Positions 12,306-22,918 of a stretch of 64,000 bases of DNA are shown one piece after another. A program made the translations under genes and the position numbers. The number at the start of each line of letters is the position of its first letter. The stretch's first letter is position 1. The notes beneath the pieces were generated by a model that was given only the letters and a program-made list of their open reading frames with translations, made no database searches and had not been told where the DNA came from. Source of the stretch: Sindora glabra (Eukaryota; Streptophyta; Magnoliopsida; Fabales; Fabaceae); NCBI GenBank assembly GCA_020226215.1, contig CM035230.1, forward strand, positions 4,177,501-4,241,500. Direction: 5' to 3'.

Positions 12306-13007
12306 AGGGGCTATACTAGTTAAGAGAGAGAAAAAAATAAAAAAATGTATATTATTAAGAGAAACCAAGAAAATGAGGGGGAAGCTAGTGGGAAAAAGAG
12401 CCATAAGCTTTGGTTTTGCACTTTTCATGCATCTTAGACTTACTTCTAACATAAAATATCAACCTTCCATTTTAAACTCAAATTCATCCTCACCATAAAT
12501 TTATTTCATTAACTCATTTTTATAAAGCTAGTTTTATTTAAAAATTTTAATTATTTTTAGTCTTCCCTTAATGTACATACACACAAATACATACATACAT
12601 ACAAACATACATATATATATATATATGTATGTATTTGTAATAGCCCGATCAACTTAAAAGTTTTTCAAATTTTCCATAACTTTTAAAAATAATTTATCAA
12701 ATATAAACAAATTATTTCATAAATCTTCATACTTATTATTACTATTTCAAACTTCCACAATTCTAAAAAATAGTTCATTAAATGCAAACAATTTATTTCA
12801 TAAATCCTTATGAGAAATCCCTTATAAAAATTATTTTAAGCAAGTCTTGAATTAATAATGGCCATATAAAAATAAATAAATTTCAAATGTTATCATTTTA
12901 TCATTTTAAAAAATAAATTTAAAATTAAACATTTAGCATATAAATAAAATAAATCTTCATGAGCATTAAAATTTACAAAACTTTATCTATTAACCTAGGG
13001 TATTACA
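12306..13007 (-). repeat. Truncated 3' LTR of non-autonomous element
   Basis: Aligns with 14995-15679. It contains a CATA/TA microsatellite (12573-12636) that is much shorter in the partner. The rest is AT-rich. Confidence 0.8.
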
Positions 13008-13022
13008 AGTTTCCCCTTTTCA
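13008..13022 (-). other. Polypurine tract of non-autonomous element
   Basis: The plus strand reads AGTTTCCCCTTTT directly after the LTR end TATTACA; on the element strand this is a G/A run abutting TGTAATA, the plus-strand primer for reverse transcription. Confidence 0.75.
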
Positions 13023-14619
13023 AGAAAATTCATTCTTGAATCTTCAAGAAATCAAGCATGATTGTATAAAATTGTCAACGGTCTGTTTATCAATTCAGTG
13101 AATCATCATAAAAGCTAAACTGATATGTCATTCTCCTTTCTTGAGCAATTTCACATATTACTTAGTTTAAATGCAATCACACAAGCTTTTAATACTTAAA
13201 TCATTCAGCAAATCACTTTCACTAACTCAAGCTAATATACTCAGTTAGGTGCCAAACACATCTAAGCAAGTGAAACACAAATAAGTGCTCTAAACATAAC
13301 TTAAGAGTCACCATGAAATCTTTAAACACATAATTCATCTCTTATCTAATTAGGTAAGAATTGCTATTTACATCAGCATTAAGCATTCCTTGCAATCCTA
13401 ATACATTCTACACACAATCAATCATAGTTAATAATCCACAATCAAGGATCTCACTAAAGATTCAATCAAACTAACAAGCCTATAACTTTGCTTTATCTAA
13501 AACTACAATCATAATCACACTTCATTTAATCAACCAATAAAATTACGATCAATAACTACAAATAATATCCATATATGCTTGATAGTAAACCACATAAATT
13601 GCTATTGCAATAATATAAACTCAATTTCCTATTTTAAAAGTCAATATTAATCATATATAAACTCATAATCATATTCTCACCAAATATTAGCACAAATACT
13701 AATTTCACACATGATTTGCCTTGGATAATCATCAATCATTTAGATAGCCAACAAAGTTCAATCACATCCACATAAGACAAAAAATATCCAAAATCAATCA
13801 AATATCCATATTAGAACATAATACATGGCAGTATAGAGAATGTCTATAGTAGCTATTAGTAAAAATTTACTAAATGGTCATAGTTGATATCCAGGATTTC
13901 TCTTTATATATTTGGTCTAACCTTGTCCCTGCCACCCTAAGCACAAGGCCATTAACTTTTTCACTTCACTATTAACTACTCCCCTCCCCCTCTACAGAAG
14001 ATGTTCATTTCCCTTGCATCATGAATCATATATAGGATTAATGTTCATTCTTATAATAAGCAATGAGAGGACATTATAAGCATTAACCACAATGGGACAC
14101 CATAAGCATCAATCATGCCTTTCATGATTGCATACCATAGGGTATGATTAGAATATCAATTATGCCATAAGGATTTTGTAAACAAAAATTGCCATTCTCA
14201 TGTCATCAACTATTCAACATCAATGAATTACATAATTCATCATATAGTCTTAAGCACATTCATTTTCTTAATCAACAAAGAAGAAATGCTATCCTTATTA
14301 ATATCAATTACAAATCACAACTCAAATTCATTTCACAAAATCCAAATCATTCATTTCATATAATTCCAACCATTCATTTCACATAATTCAAACCATCACA
14401 TACTTTGAACATTCAGATAAGAAAAAATTCACCAAGGAATAGTTTATCTCACAAGAAAAACTATAAACAGATTTAATTGATTAACAAACAATGGCTAACA
14501 TATATATAATAAAAAGTCCATGAAATCTTCAAAGATATGCCTCCTTGTATATTTAACTTGCTTACTCAGATTTGATAGTTGGATTAATTAGCTTATTCAA
14601 CACTGGGAACGTAAATCAT
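13023..14619 (-). other. Non-coding internal domain of the non-autonomous element
   Basis: About 1.6 kb with no frame resembling gag or pol on either strand; the longest open stretches are short, AT-rich and unlike any family I know. It is rich in the words 'aatcat' and 'cacat'. Confidence 0.6.
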
Positions 14620-14631
14620 GCTCTGATACCA
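14620..14631 (-). other. Primer binding site, tRNA-iMet
   Basis: Plus-strand GCTCTGATACCA is the exact complement of TGGTATCAGAGC, the plant tRNA-iMet primer site. It lies 9 nt inside the right LTR. Confidence 0.85.
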
Positions 14632-14640
14632 CTTCTATCA

Positions 14641-15679
14641 TGACCTTTTTAGTTATTGCCATCCAAGACGAGCTATGGATCATAACTCCTATGTAAGATT
14701 GCATGACTTTAGTCATGCTCTTCACATCATCCTCAACAATAGTTGTTTAATGATGCATGATGGCAATAGAAGCTCCCATCTTTCAGTCAAACTATGTTTT
14801 TACAACCATGCTCTTTCATTGAAGCTTATGGTGACAAAGATAAGAGAAAGACAAAGACATATACCCAAGGAAGAAAGACAACAAGCAACAATAGCCTAAC
14901 AACTCAAAACAGTTATGCAACAAAGAGAGAGCTATCGAAGAGTAAGAGAAGAGAGAGGGATGAGAGAGAAAGAGAAAGGTAGTAGAGGAAAGAGAGGGGC
15001 TATACTAGCCTAGAGAGAGATAAAAATAAAAACAAAGCATGTCAATGAGAGAAACCAAGAAAAAAAAGGGGAAAGATAGTGGGAAAAAGAGCCATGGGCT
15101 TTGATTCTACGTTTCTCATGCATCTTAAGCTCCCTTCTGACATAAAATCTTAACCTTTCATTTTAAACTCAAATTTATCCTCACTATTAATTTATTTTAG
15201 TAACTTATTTTTATAAAATTGGTTTAATTAAAAAATCTAAATTATTTTTAATCTTCCTTCAATACACACACACATATATGAATGTATTTGTAATAGCTTG
15301 ATAAACTTAAATGTTTTAAAATAATTATTCAAATTTTTCATAAATTTTAAAAATAATTTATTAAATATAAACAAATTATTTCATAAATCTTTGTATTCAT
15401 AATTACTAAAACTATTTCAAACTTCGATAATTCTAAAAAATAATCCATTAAATACAAATGATTTATTTCATAAATTTTTGATAGAAGTCATTTATAAAAA
15501 TTATTTTAAACTAGTCTTGAATCAATAATGATCATATAAAAATAAATAAATTTTAAATATTATCATTGGTATCATTTTAAAAAAATAAATTTAAAATTAA
15601 ATATTAACTAAATAAATAAAATGAATCTTCAGAAGTATTGAAATGTATAAAACTTTATTTATTATTTTGAGGAATTACA
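14641..15679 (-). repeat. 5' LTR of non-autonomous element
   Basis: 1039 bp from TGACCTTTTTAG to GGAATTACA; on the element strand TGTAATTCC to AAAGGTCA. It includes a GA-rich tract (14930-14998) and short open frames without family resemblance. Confidence 0.8.
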
Positions 15680-15949
15680 ATTATATCTAGGATGCCCACA
15701 ATTCCGTTATCCATGAGGAATCCACTATCAAAATCGGCTTTTTTTCTTTTTGGCATGGAACATGAGTTTGCCTTTAAGAGAAAACAAATCTAACTTTTGT
15801 AGTAGGAAACTTATGTCACAAGTCCAATTCTAGAGCCCTATCTTAATCTAAGTTAGCTCTAACTTAAGCCACTGGGCTTTGCCTCACATGGTCCCATCCA
15901 TACTTTTCAAGGCCCAACTTACTAGCCAAGGTCAGGTCCTTCACAAAAA

Positions 15950-16425
15950 GCATACTAAGGAGGTAATATCAAGCTTAATGTGGATGCCACTTAGTATTGT
16001 AGATATACTTCTATGGTTACAATCACTAGAAGTTTTAAAAAAATTATTTTGGGAGTTAGGTATAATAATTTTGAATGTCTATATGTGCTCTCTAGTGAAC
16101 TTTTGGCCATATATAAGGCTATTATGATTGCTTTCAAATTTTTAGATAATATTACCTAAATAAAAAATGATTGTAAGGTTAATATCGATGCTCTTAAAGG
16201 ACAAACTAAATGCCCTTGGAAGGTAAAGTTGACTTACAAGATTGTATTGAATCTTCTAATGGTGACATAGAATATATAATTGCTACGGTGCCCTATGTTT
16301 ATACTATAGTAGCCCATGAAACTAGTAAGTGGATTAGTCATTTTATCATGAATGGAACTAGATAAATGAGTCATCTTCCCCCTACATTAGAAACTTATGT
16401 CCTTGAAGACATATCACCTTTTTCA
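15950..16425 (+). pseudogene. LINE-type RNase H-like remnant
   Basis: Plus-strand pieces read KLNVDAT (about 15970), SSELLAIYKAIMIAFKFLDNIT (about 16090-16155), NDCKVNIDALKGQTKCPWK (16170-16225), AHETSKWISHFIMNG (16312-16356) and MSHLPPTLETYVLEDI (16367-16415). This is the order of the RNase H domain at the end of plant non-LTR retrotransposons: first Asp in VDA, Glu in SSEL, Asp in NDCK, His in AHE. Stops and a frameshift break it. The segments before and after (15680-15950, 16425-17053) hold nothing I recognise. Confidence 0.65.
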
Positions 16426-17048
16426 AGCTAGACCTTTTGTTATTATAAATAATTTGCAACAATATGCATTTTCTAAAGAATGAAGTAAAGGTATAACTTG
16501 AAGCCATTTCTTCAATTAAAAACCACACATGAATTAAAGTAAGTGCACCATGAGAATGTGGCTATGAGTTTTAAAAATATCATAGAGCATGGTCTTATTC
16601 ATCAAATTTTAATTATGTAAACATCTTTCGAATGTTATACTTTTAGAATAAAAGTCAGACATTTATATAATTTTGGATTATGACAATATTTAACAATCTT
16701 CAATTAACATGAAATTCCATCATTATTTGGAGTTAAATGTGGCTATTTGAGCATACTTTGAAATACAAATATAAAAAAAAGAATAAAAACTAATTTGGCT
16801 ATGTTTTGACAAAAAAAAAAAGAATTAATTTGGCCATGTTAATGGACAACATGTATTTTGTGGCCAATAATATAGTAAATGAGCAGTTAAGCATTTTGGG
16901 CATATGTTTTATGTGCAACTCAATTTGATATGGCCATAAAAATGTAGCAATGAAAATGTGGCCATAAAAAAAATCAAACTATTAGTAATATTATAGTGAA
17001 GCATTTCATCAAATACCTCGTATGTATTTAATCAAGTATCTCTAATGA
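16426..17048. other. AT-rich sequence without recognised features
   Basis: No gene, RNA or repeat boundary seen. It ends at the 5-bp target site CTTGG of the Athila-like element. Confidence 0.5.
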
Positions 17049-17053
17049 CTTGG

Positions 17054-18417
17054 TGACCGTGATCCTGCAAGTGCACGGGTTAAGTCGAGTTATAGTATAA
17101 AAGATATCGTCTCCACAGGGATTGAACGTTGAATACTAACTGAAGTTCAAGGAGAATTATCTAGGCGTATCGGTTGATATTTTTAATTAAAGGTAAAATG
17201 TAAAACAGAGCTTAGTTAACAAAAAGGTTTAATTCAAATGAAATGAAAACATACTCAGCTTAAGGTTCCCTTGTACATTTCATTATGGAATGAATATAAT
17301 CCTCTAACTTGGTTTACTGTTAATTTAGATTGCTGGATTACCAAAAATAAGCTATACCTCATTGCAAGGCTACTAGCTACTAACCAAAAGATTAAGTGTC
17401 CAGAATTTCTCTAGTAATCACTCATCTAGGTTGCATTAACATTGCTTTAGAATCCATTTTCAGACATTTCATCCTGTGCAAAAGAATCCAATTAGCTTAA
17501 TTCCTAAGTCTAATTAATATTCTCAATGATCATGCAAGGTCCGATTAATTAATTGGTCATTTCAACCTAGAATCAATTAATCCATAACACAAATCCAATA
17601 TTCCGGAAGTATTGGTTTGTTCAAGTACAAAATAGCATAATCAAATCATAAATCAACAGTAAATCAAGCTAGATTATATAAAATTCAATTCCATAAATCC
17701 ATGAATAAGTTCACCCAAGCTGAGCACAAGGGTTTAGTGTGAAGACATTACAAAACAAGAAGAAAACCAGAAAACAGAGAGGGAATTCAAACAATTCATG
17801 AAGCTCTACAAATTTCTTGCTTGAATCTCCAATCCTTTGCTTGAATCCACGTTAGAAGGTGCCTTTGGTGAGTTTGGGTCTCTCCTAGGGTTTCTCTCAG
17901 CAGCTCCTCTTTTAATTTTTGGTTTCTCCTCCTCTCTTTTCAAAATTTTGCACAAAACTTATATGGGTGATGTACACGGGGTATGACACGGCCCATTTTG
18001 TACCCCGTGTTCTTCAACGAGGGCTGGTCAGCATGTTACACGGGGTGTGACACTCCCCGTGTTTACCTCAGAAGTGAAGGGCAGTATGATACACGGGATA
18101 TGACATGTCCCATGTTTACCCCCGTGTTCTTCTTTGAGCAGCTCAGTGAAGCCTCGAAGTAGTCCAGAAGGATACACGGCCTTCCACACGGGGTTCCCAT
18201 ACCCTGTGTTCTTTGTCAAGTGAGCAAATTTGCTTCGATTCTCCACTATTTGCATGGTTTTGCTTCCGGATCCTTTTTTAATGCTCAAATGTGTCCTTTA
18301 AAAGCCTGAAAATAAAATATTGAGCATCTAAGTATCCTTTTTCAATCAATTTGCATAAGATACTAAGTAAATAAGTGATGAAACACATAGAATTTAAGTG
18401 CAATTGTGCATTTATCA
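17054..18417 (-). repeat. 3' LTR of Athila-like element
   Basis: 1364 bp; on the element strand it starts TGATAAATGC and ends CACGGTCA. It contains four copies of the ACACGGGG-type hairpin module (17972-18215), inside a block also found in the solo LTR at 31733-34282. Confidence 0.93.
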
Positions 18418-18430
18418 ATTCCCCCATACT
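18418..18430 (-). other. Polypurine tract of Athila-like element
   Basis: Plus-strand ATTCCCCCATACT follows the LTR directly; on the element strand AGTATGGGGGAAT abuts the LTR start TGATAAATGC. Confidence 0.85.
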
Positions 18431-20235
18431 TGAATCTTGCTCGTCCTCGAGTAAGGAAGTAAGAGAATAGAAAATCTACTTCAATTTTTATTCTTTTCTC
18501 TCTTCTTTTTATATATATATATATATATATATTTTGTATAATCAGGCAATCATTCAACAAGTCAAAGATTAGGATCAAGTCATGCCAAGCAACTAAATGA
18601 AAATAAAGCAACTAAACAAGTTAATCCTCAGCATAAAAGCAAAAGAGAATAGCCTCACAGGTAAAGTGTTTACTCACACTCTCAAGATAAGGCTTGTGTA
18701 TACTCTCAAATCAATCAACTCATGACTTAATGCTACCATATGCTTGCATAAACTCTAATCTCCACTACTATATTGTAAAATGCATGCAAATTAGAGGACT
18801 TTATTAGGGAAAAAGGTGAGGATAGGGGAAAGGAAAATCAAGGGGTGAAAAGTGATAGAGTCATGAGTTTGAAGGAAAAAGACACATTGGTCATGAGTTT
18901 GACCATTGTCGAGTTCCATTACTCAACTTAACATATTACCCTGCTTTTATCCTTTGTTCCAACCTCCATTCTTCTCTTTTTCCTTTTTTTTTTCTTTTTT
19001 TTATTTAATTCCCAACAAGCTTTTCTTCCTTTTTCTTCCCAAATTATTTATTTGACACCATTTTATTTATTTTATTTATAGCGTTTTGTTTTGTTTTTTA
19101 TTATTATTATTATTATTTGTTTGATTATTTTTGTTTTTGCTTGTTTTTTTTTTAAATCAATCAAAGTTATAAATCAACTTATCCAACTAGCAGCACTAAG
19201 TAAGGACCTCTAAGTGATAGCCAAACTCATATAATGTGTCTAAGTTCCCTCAAACTCTAAGGTTCAAGTTTACTTGGGCAGTGGCTTTAGATGTACATAG
19301 TATGGCTAGGCTAGAAATGAGGGTCCAAGGCTCAAAGTGGCTAACTAGGGGGAAAGCTGAAAATAGTTTAGGGTATAACAAAGAAAAGGATTCAAATAAG
19401 CAAAACAAATAAAAAGGGTGAAGAAACATGGCCTCATCATTTCTGACATGCAAAATACAAAAAATGTAGCCTCAAAAAGAGAAAATTCAAGTTCTAGAGC
19501 AAAAAGTCAAGAGTGATGACATAATCCCTCAAGAAGATAAAAATAAGCTTCTATTTCTAATGTGAAAATTGCTCAAAAGGCTCAAACCTCACAAGGATCA
19601 ATTATGCTCATTACTCTTAGTTTCAAGCTTAAGATTTTCCTTATTAAGTTGCCAGATATTCATTAAAAGAGCAAGGCATGAACCAATTACTTTATTCAAA
19701 AGATTACCCTAAAATTTTAAAAAAAATTTATATTTTTTTACATTTTTAATTTTTTTATATATTATTGAAATTGGAGCAAATTTCAGTACTCTAAATCAAT
19801 CAAGCAAGTTCAAGTGCAAAACATTGCAAAGCAATCTAAACACTGCTCCCCCACACTTAAAATTGGACATTGTCCTTAATGTACAGAAAAGTAAATGGGA
19901 AAAGAGATAGAGAATAGATGGGGGACTGAAACTTCCCTGACAAGTGGAGCATGGTGGCCCAGTATAGATCATGACTTCAGGGAGATCCAGAAGCAGAGAC
20001 AGATTAGGAGAGAGAGAGAGAAAAGAGACTGGTAATCTAAAAGAAAGAAAATGTAATACTAAAAAAAATATGTTATTAGTTATTACAGACATTAATATCA
20101 AGAGTGCAAGAAAATAAAAGAGAAATAGCTAAAATAATAACAAGTAAATAAAAGTGCATGATCAATATAAGCACAGACCAGATAAATGGAAGTAGAGAGG
20201 AGAAATAAGTAAAAAGGGAAAATAAATAATCCGAG
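18431..20235 (-). other. 3' untranslated region of Athila-like element
   Basis: About 1.8 kb downstream of the env-position ORF, without a supported gene. It contains a TA microsatellite (18511-18531), T-rich runs, an ATT microsatellite (19098-19117) and a second polypurine-like motif AAGTGTGGGGGAG on the minus strand at 19846-19858. A cytosine-rich plus strand directly after the LTR is the true tract. Confidence 0.7.
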
Positions 20236-21429
20236 CTACTGAGCAGGAGGGTCCTGATCAGCTGGGGAAGAGGGGTGGAAAAGCTGGAACAGGGGCTCGA
20301 CCATGCTCTCGATGTGTCTGGAGCGCCTGTCCAAGTCGTCATAAAGACCCTCAATCCTCGTCTGACGGTCGGAGATAAGCCGAAGCTCAGCCAGAATCTG
20401 CTGCTGACCAGATAATATGTCACACAAGTAAGCCTCGGATGAAACTCTGCCCCGCGCAGAAGATGATGGACCCATATCAAGAGCTGGATCACGATCGCCA
20501 TCATCTCCTGGAATATCCTGCTCCTCCTCATGGGGCTGCTGCTGCACAGGCCGGATCCCCATAGCTAAAAGAATGCCCCTTTGCAGGGGTGTCATGTGGG
20601 ATACTATGGTAAGGGATCCATAAGGTTGATCAAAGACGCCTAACCGCCTGGCTAATCTGGTGATGTATGGACCAGCAGCTATGCTCGCAGCTCTCCTATC
20701 TGATGCCTGAGTCGAGAAGAAATGGGCAAATGCACCTCCAATGTGAATAGACACTCTCCGGATCATGCTATATAGGAAAAGTACATCAGCAGTGCTCACG
20801 ACCCCATGACTGTGCCCCTGTCCACTCAAAGTGTGACTGAAGATGGAGTGGATCACTCGCCAGGCAACTCTCCTGAGGCTAGACGCCTTGCTCTTGGTGG
20901 GATAATAAGTGTTCCTGGTAGCAATGTCAGTCCATACTCGCCACTCCTGGGTCCCGTGGGGTAGTCCTATCAACATGTCATGATACTCGGGAGTGGTCAT
21001 AAACTCCTCAGAATAGAGTCCCAGGTGCACCGAGAGCTGGGTCACACTCATGGAATATGTAACTCCTCCGAGTTGGAATTGCACTGTGTTGGTCGAGTCG
21101 ACTGTCCCAAAATATCTCTCTAAGTAGAAAGTGCTGAGAAACTCCAAAGTGAGCTCCCTGTAAGTAGGCTCTATAATCTGAAAGAAGACCTCCCAAGCAC
21201 CTACACTAATGAGCTCACGTATCTCATCTTCCAGGCCAAACTCTCTCAACACTGCCCAGTCTAAGTATCGGCCTTCCACAAACGACCAGTCCTTATGTCT
21301 ATCAAAGGCTTGAACATGAGCCTCTTCTGTGAAGTCCAAGAATGAGTGTGTTGGTCCTCTATAGGAGGTCCCTCTAGAAGTACTACCCTTGGTTATTTTC
21401 CTGGCAGTTGTCTTTTGTCTCTTAGACAT
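20236..21429 (-). CDS. ATHILA ORF1-like protein in env position
   Basis: An unbroken 397-codon frame, although gag and pol of the same element are interrupted. Residues 40-125 (RYLDWAVLREFGLEDEI, then EPTYRELTLEFLSTF) match the conserved core of the ATHILA ORF1 family as I know it. Residues 155-280 are a helical region, and residues 330-385 (QQQILAELRLISDRQTRIEG...) look like a coiled coil preceded by a charged acidic linker. It occupies the position called env in Athila elements, but I see neither a signal peptide nor a membrane segment, so an envelope role is not supported by the sequence. The N-terminus is Lys/Arg/Thr rich (MSKRQKTTARK), which could be a nuclear signal. Start chosen: the first Met of the open frame. 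Function unknown. Confidence 0.8.
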   Translation of the reverse strand: MSKRQKTTARKITKGSTSRGTSYRGPTHSFLDFTEEAHVQAFDRHKDWSFVEGRYLDWAVLREFGLEDEIRELISVGAWEVFFQIIEPTYRELTLEFLSTFYLERYFGTVDSTNTVQFQLGGVTYSMSVTQLSVHLGLYSEEFMTTPEYHDMLIGLPHGTQEWRVWTDIATRNTYYPTKSKASSLRRVAWRVIHSIFSHTLSGQGHSHGVVSTADVLFLYSMIRRVSIHIGGAFAHFFSTQASDRRAASIAAGPYITRLARRLGVFDQPYGSLTIVSHMTPLQRGILLAMGIRPVQQQPHEEEQDIPGDDGDRDPALDMGPSSSARGRVSSEAYLCDILSGQQQILAELRLISDRQTRIEGLYDDLDRRSRHIESMVEPLFQLFHPSSPADQDPPAQ

Positions 21430-22184
21430 GGTCTGTAAAAGAAAATGACAAAGTGAGAGAGAGTATTGAGAGTGTATCAGTCAGCAGATTCCGAAAACAA
21501 AAATTCAGCAAGCACTTTCAATATCCAATTAATCAAAATGAAGCACAATTCAAAATTCAATGCCATGAATGCAAATAAGTGGTCATATCAATGAGGTAAA
21601 TTATGCAATCAGTTAATCAATCACTAAACTTCAAAGGATTTCAATTCAAGCAATCAAAGAGTTCAAGTTCAATCAGTCAAAGATTCAATAAACATAAGCA
21701 ATTGCATTGGAGTTCAATAAACATCAAATTCAATTAATCAAACATATCAAGTCCTATTAATCAAAGATTCAAATTCAATCCATCAATCAAAGATTCTAAT
21801 TCAATCAATCAAACATCAAACCTCAAAGGATATGAACATTCCTAATAGTTCTATCATGCATTGGAGTTCAATAAACATAAGCAATTACAAATAACTCCAA
21901 AGATTTCAAAGAAAATGCCCTTACCTTGTGAATTGAAGATGAAAACCCTAAGTTCTTATTGAAATCACAAAAGGAATCCAAATCGTGAAATTAAACCGAT
22001 TAAATTGAAGAATAAGTAGCAAAATCACTTCAATTAGCTAAATCAAACACTTTAATCAGTGGATTTCGGCAAGATGATGACCGAAAATGCAGAGAGAGAG
22101 GCTAGGGCACAGAGGAAGACGAAGAAAATGAGGGAAAGTGAGGGAAAATCTGGGTTTTTCACCATTAAAAGCTCGTCCGCCTAG
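21430..22184 (-). other. Spacer upstream of the env-position ORF
   Basis: AT-rich, built of many variants of 'caattcaatcaatcaaagattc', with no gene. In element sense it lies between the hairpin array and the ORF start. Confidence 0.6.
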
Positions 22185-22662
22185 GAACACGGGATCAAAC
22201 ACGTCCCGTGTTGTAACCCGTGTTTCTCTGCGGATGAGTGTTCTGGGATTCACAAACTTACACAGGGTCTGACATACCCCGTGTTCTTCCCCGTGTTTCT
22301 CTCTGAAAGATTGTAACAAACTTCGCAGTAGTACACGGGGTTAAACACTACCCGTGTTGTACCCCGTGTTTCTCTCTGGAAGGCTTATGTTCAAAAATCT
22401 TTATCATTGGATCAGCCAGTGAGGTACACGGGGTAGGACACTACCCGTGTTCAACACCGTGTATCTCTTTGGAATTTCATGAAAATCACAAAACTTTGAT
22501 GCTAACTAGAAAGTGAGGAACACGGGGTATAACACGTCCCGTGTTCAACACCGTGTTTCTCACTGGACTGCGATGAAAATCATAAGTCCTTTTATACTAG
22601 CCAGACAATGAGGTACACGGGGTATGACACGTCCCGTGTTGTACACCGTGTATCTCACTGGA
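22185..22662 (-). repeat. Array of GC-rich hairpin-forming modules
   Basis: Six modules of about 40-48 bp start near 22185, 22258, 22332, 22425, 22518 and 22613; the last four are spaced 93-95 bp. The consensus is ACACGGGG...ACACxxCCCGTGTT...CCCCGTGT, whose ends are complementary, followed by TTTCTCTCTGGA-like text. They lie between the pol stop and the env-position ORF. Related modules occur in this element's LTRs and in the solo LTRs near 33.0 and 50.2 kb. Confidence 0.85.
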
Positions 22663-22860
22663 CTGCGTTTTGAGCCTTCTGTGCAAGAAAACAAACAACA
22701 ATCATGCATTCATGCCTAATTTACCCCAGAGACAGAGACCAAGTGCAAAAATGAACATCCTAAATTAACAGCTCATGACTTATATGCCTCAACTACTCAG
22801 AAACTCAGATTGTAAAGGAAAAAAAACTAAGAATTAAAAGCAAGAAAACAGAGAAATAAG

Positions 22861-22887
22861 CTTGGGTTGCCTCCCAAAAAGCGCTTG
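22861..22887 (-). promoter_or_regulatory. Conserved post-pol motif of Athila/Tat elements
   Basis: On the element strand AAGCGCTTTTTGGGAGGCAA followed by CCCAAG lies about 30 bp after the inferred pol stop (22919-22921). I recall near-identical text (GCGCTTGTTGGGAGGCAACCC) at this position in many plant Athila/Tat elements. Its role is not known to me. Confidence 0.55.
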
Positions 22888-22918
22888 TTTATGGTCATAA
22901 GCTTGACCCCTGTTTTTA

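Larger units (their letters stand above)
12306..15679 (-). mobile_element. Non-autonomous LARD-like LTR element
   Basis: A direct repeat (12306-13007 against 14995-15679) brackets about 1.6 kb without coding capacity. Signals on the minus strand are complete: right LTR ending AAAGGTCA at 14641, a 9-nt gap, a perfect TGGTATCAGAGC primer site (14631-14620), and a polypurine tract AAAAGGGGAAAC directly before the left LTR start TGTAATAC (13007). The LTR start and the tract resemble Del/Tekay chromoviruses, the likely parent (inference). The left LTR lacks about 350 bp, cut where the Athila-like LTR begins. Confidence 0.82.

Noticed and set aside
20076..20531. 151-codon frame on the minus strand
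   Set aside because: It overlaps the 397-codon env-position ORF in another frame and has a hydrophobic, low-complexity tail; a shadow frame.
22185..22662. CRISPR-like repeat array
   Set aside because: Regular spacing, but the modules are diverged, the spacers are related to one another, and the context is a plant retrotransposon.
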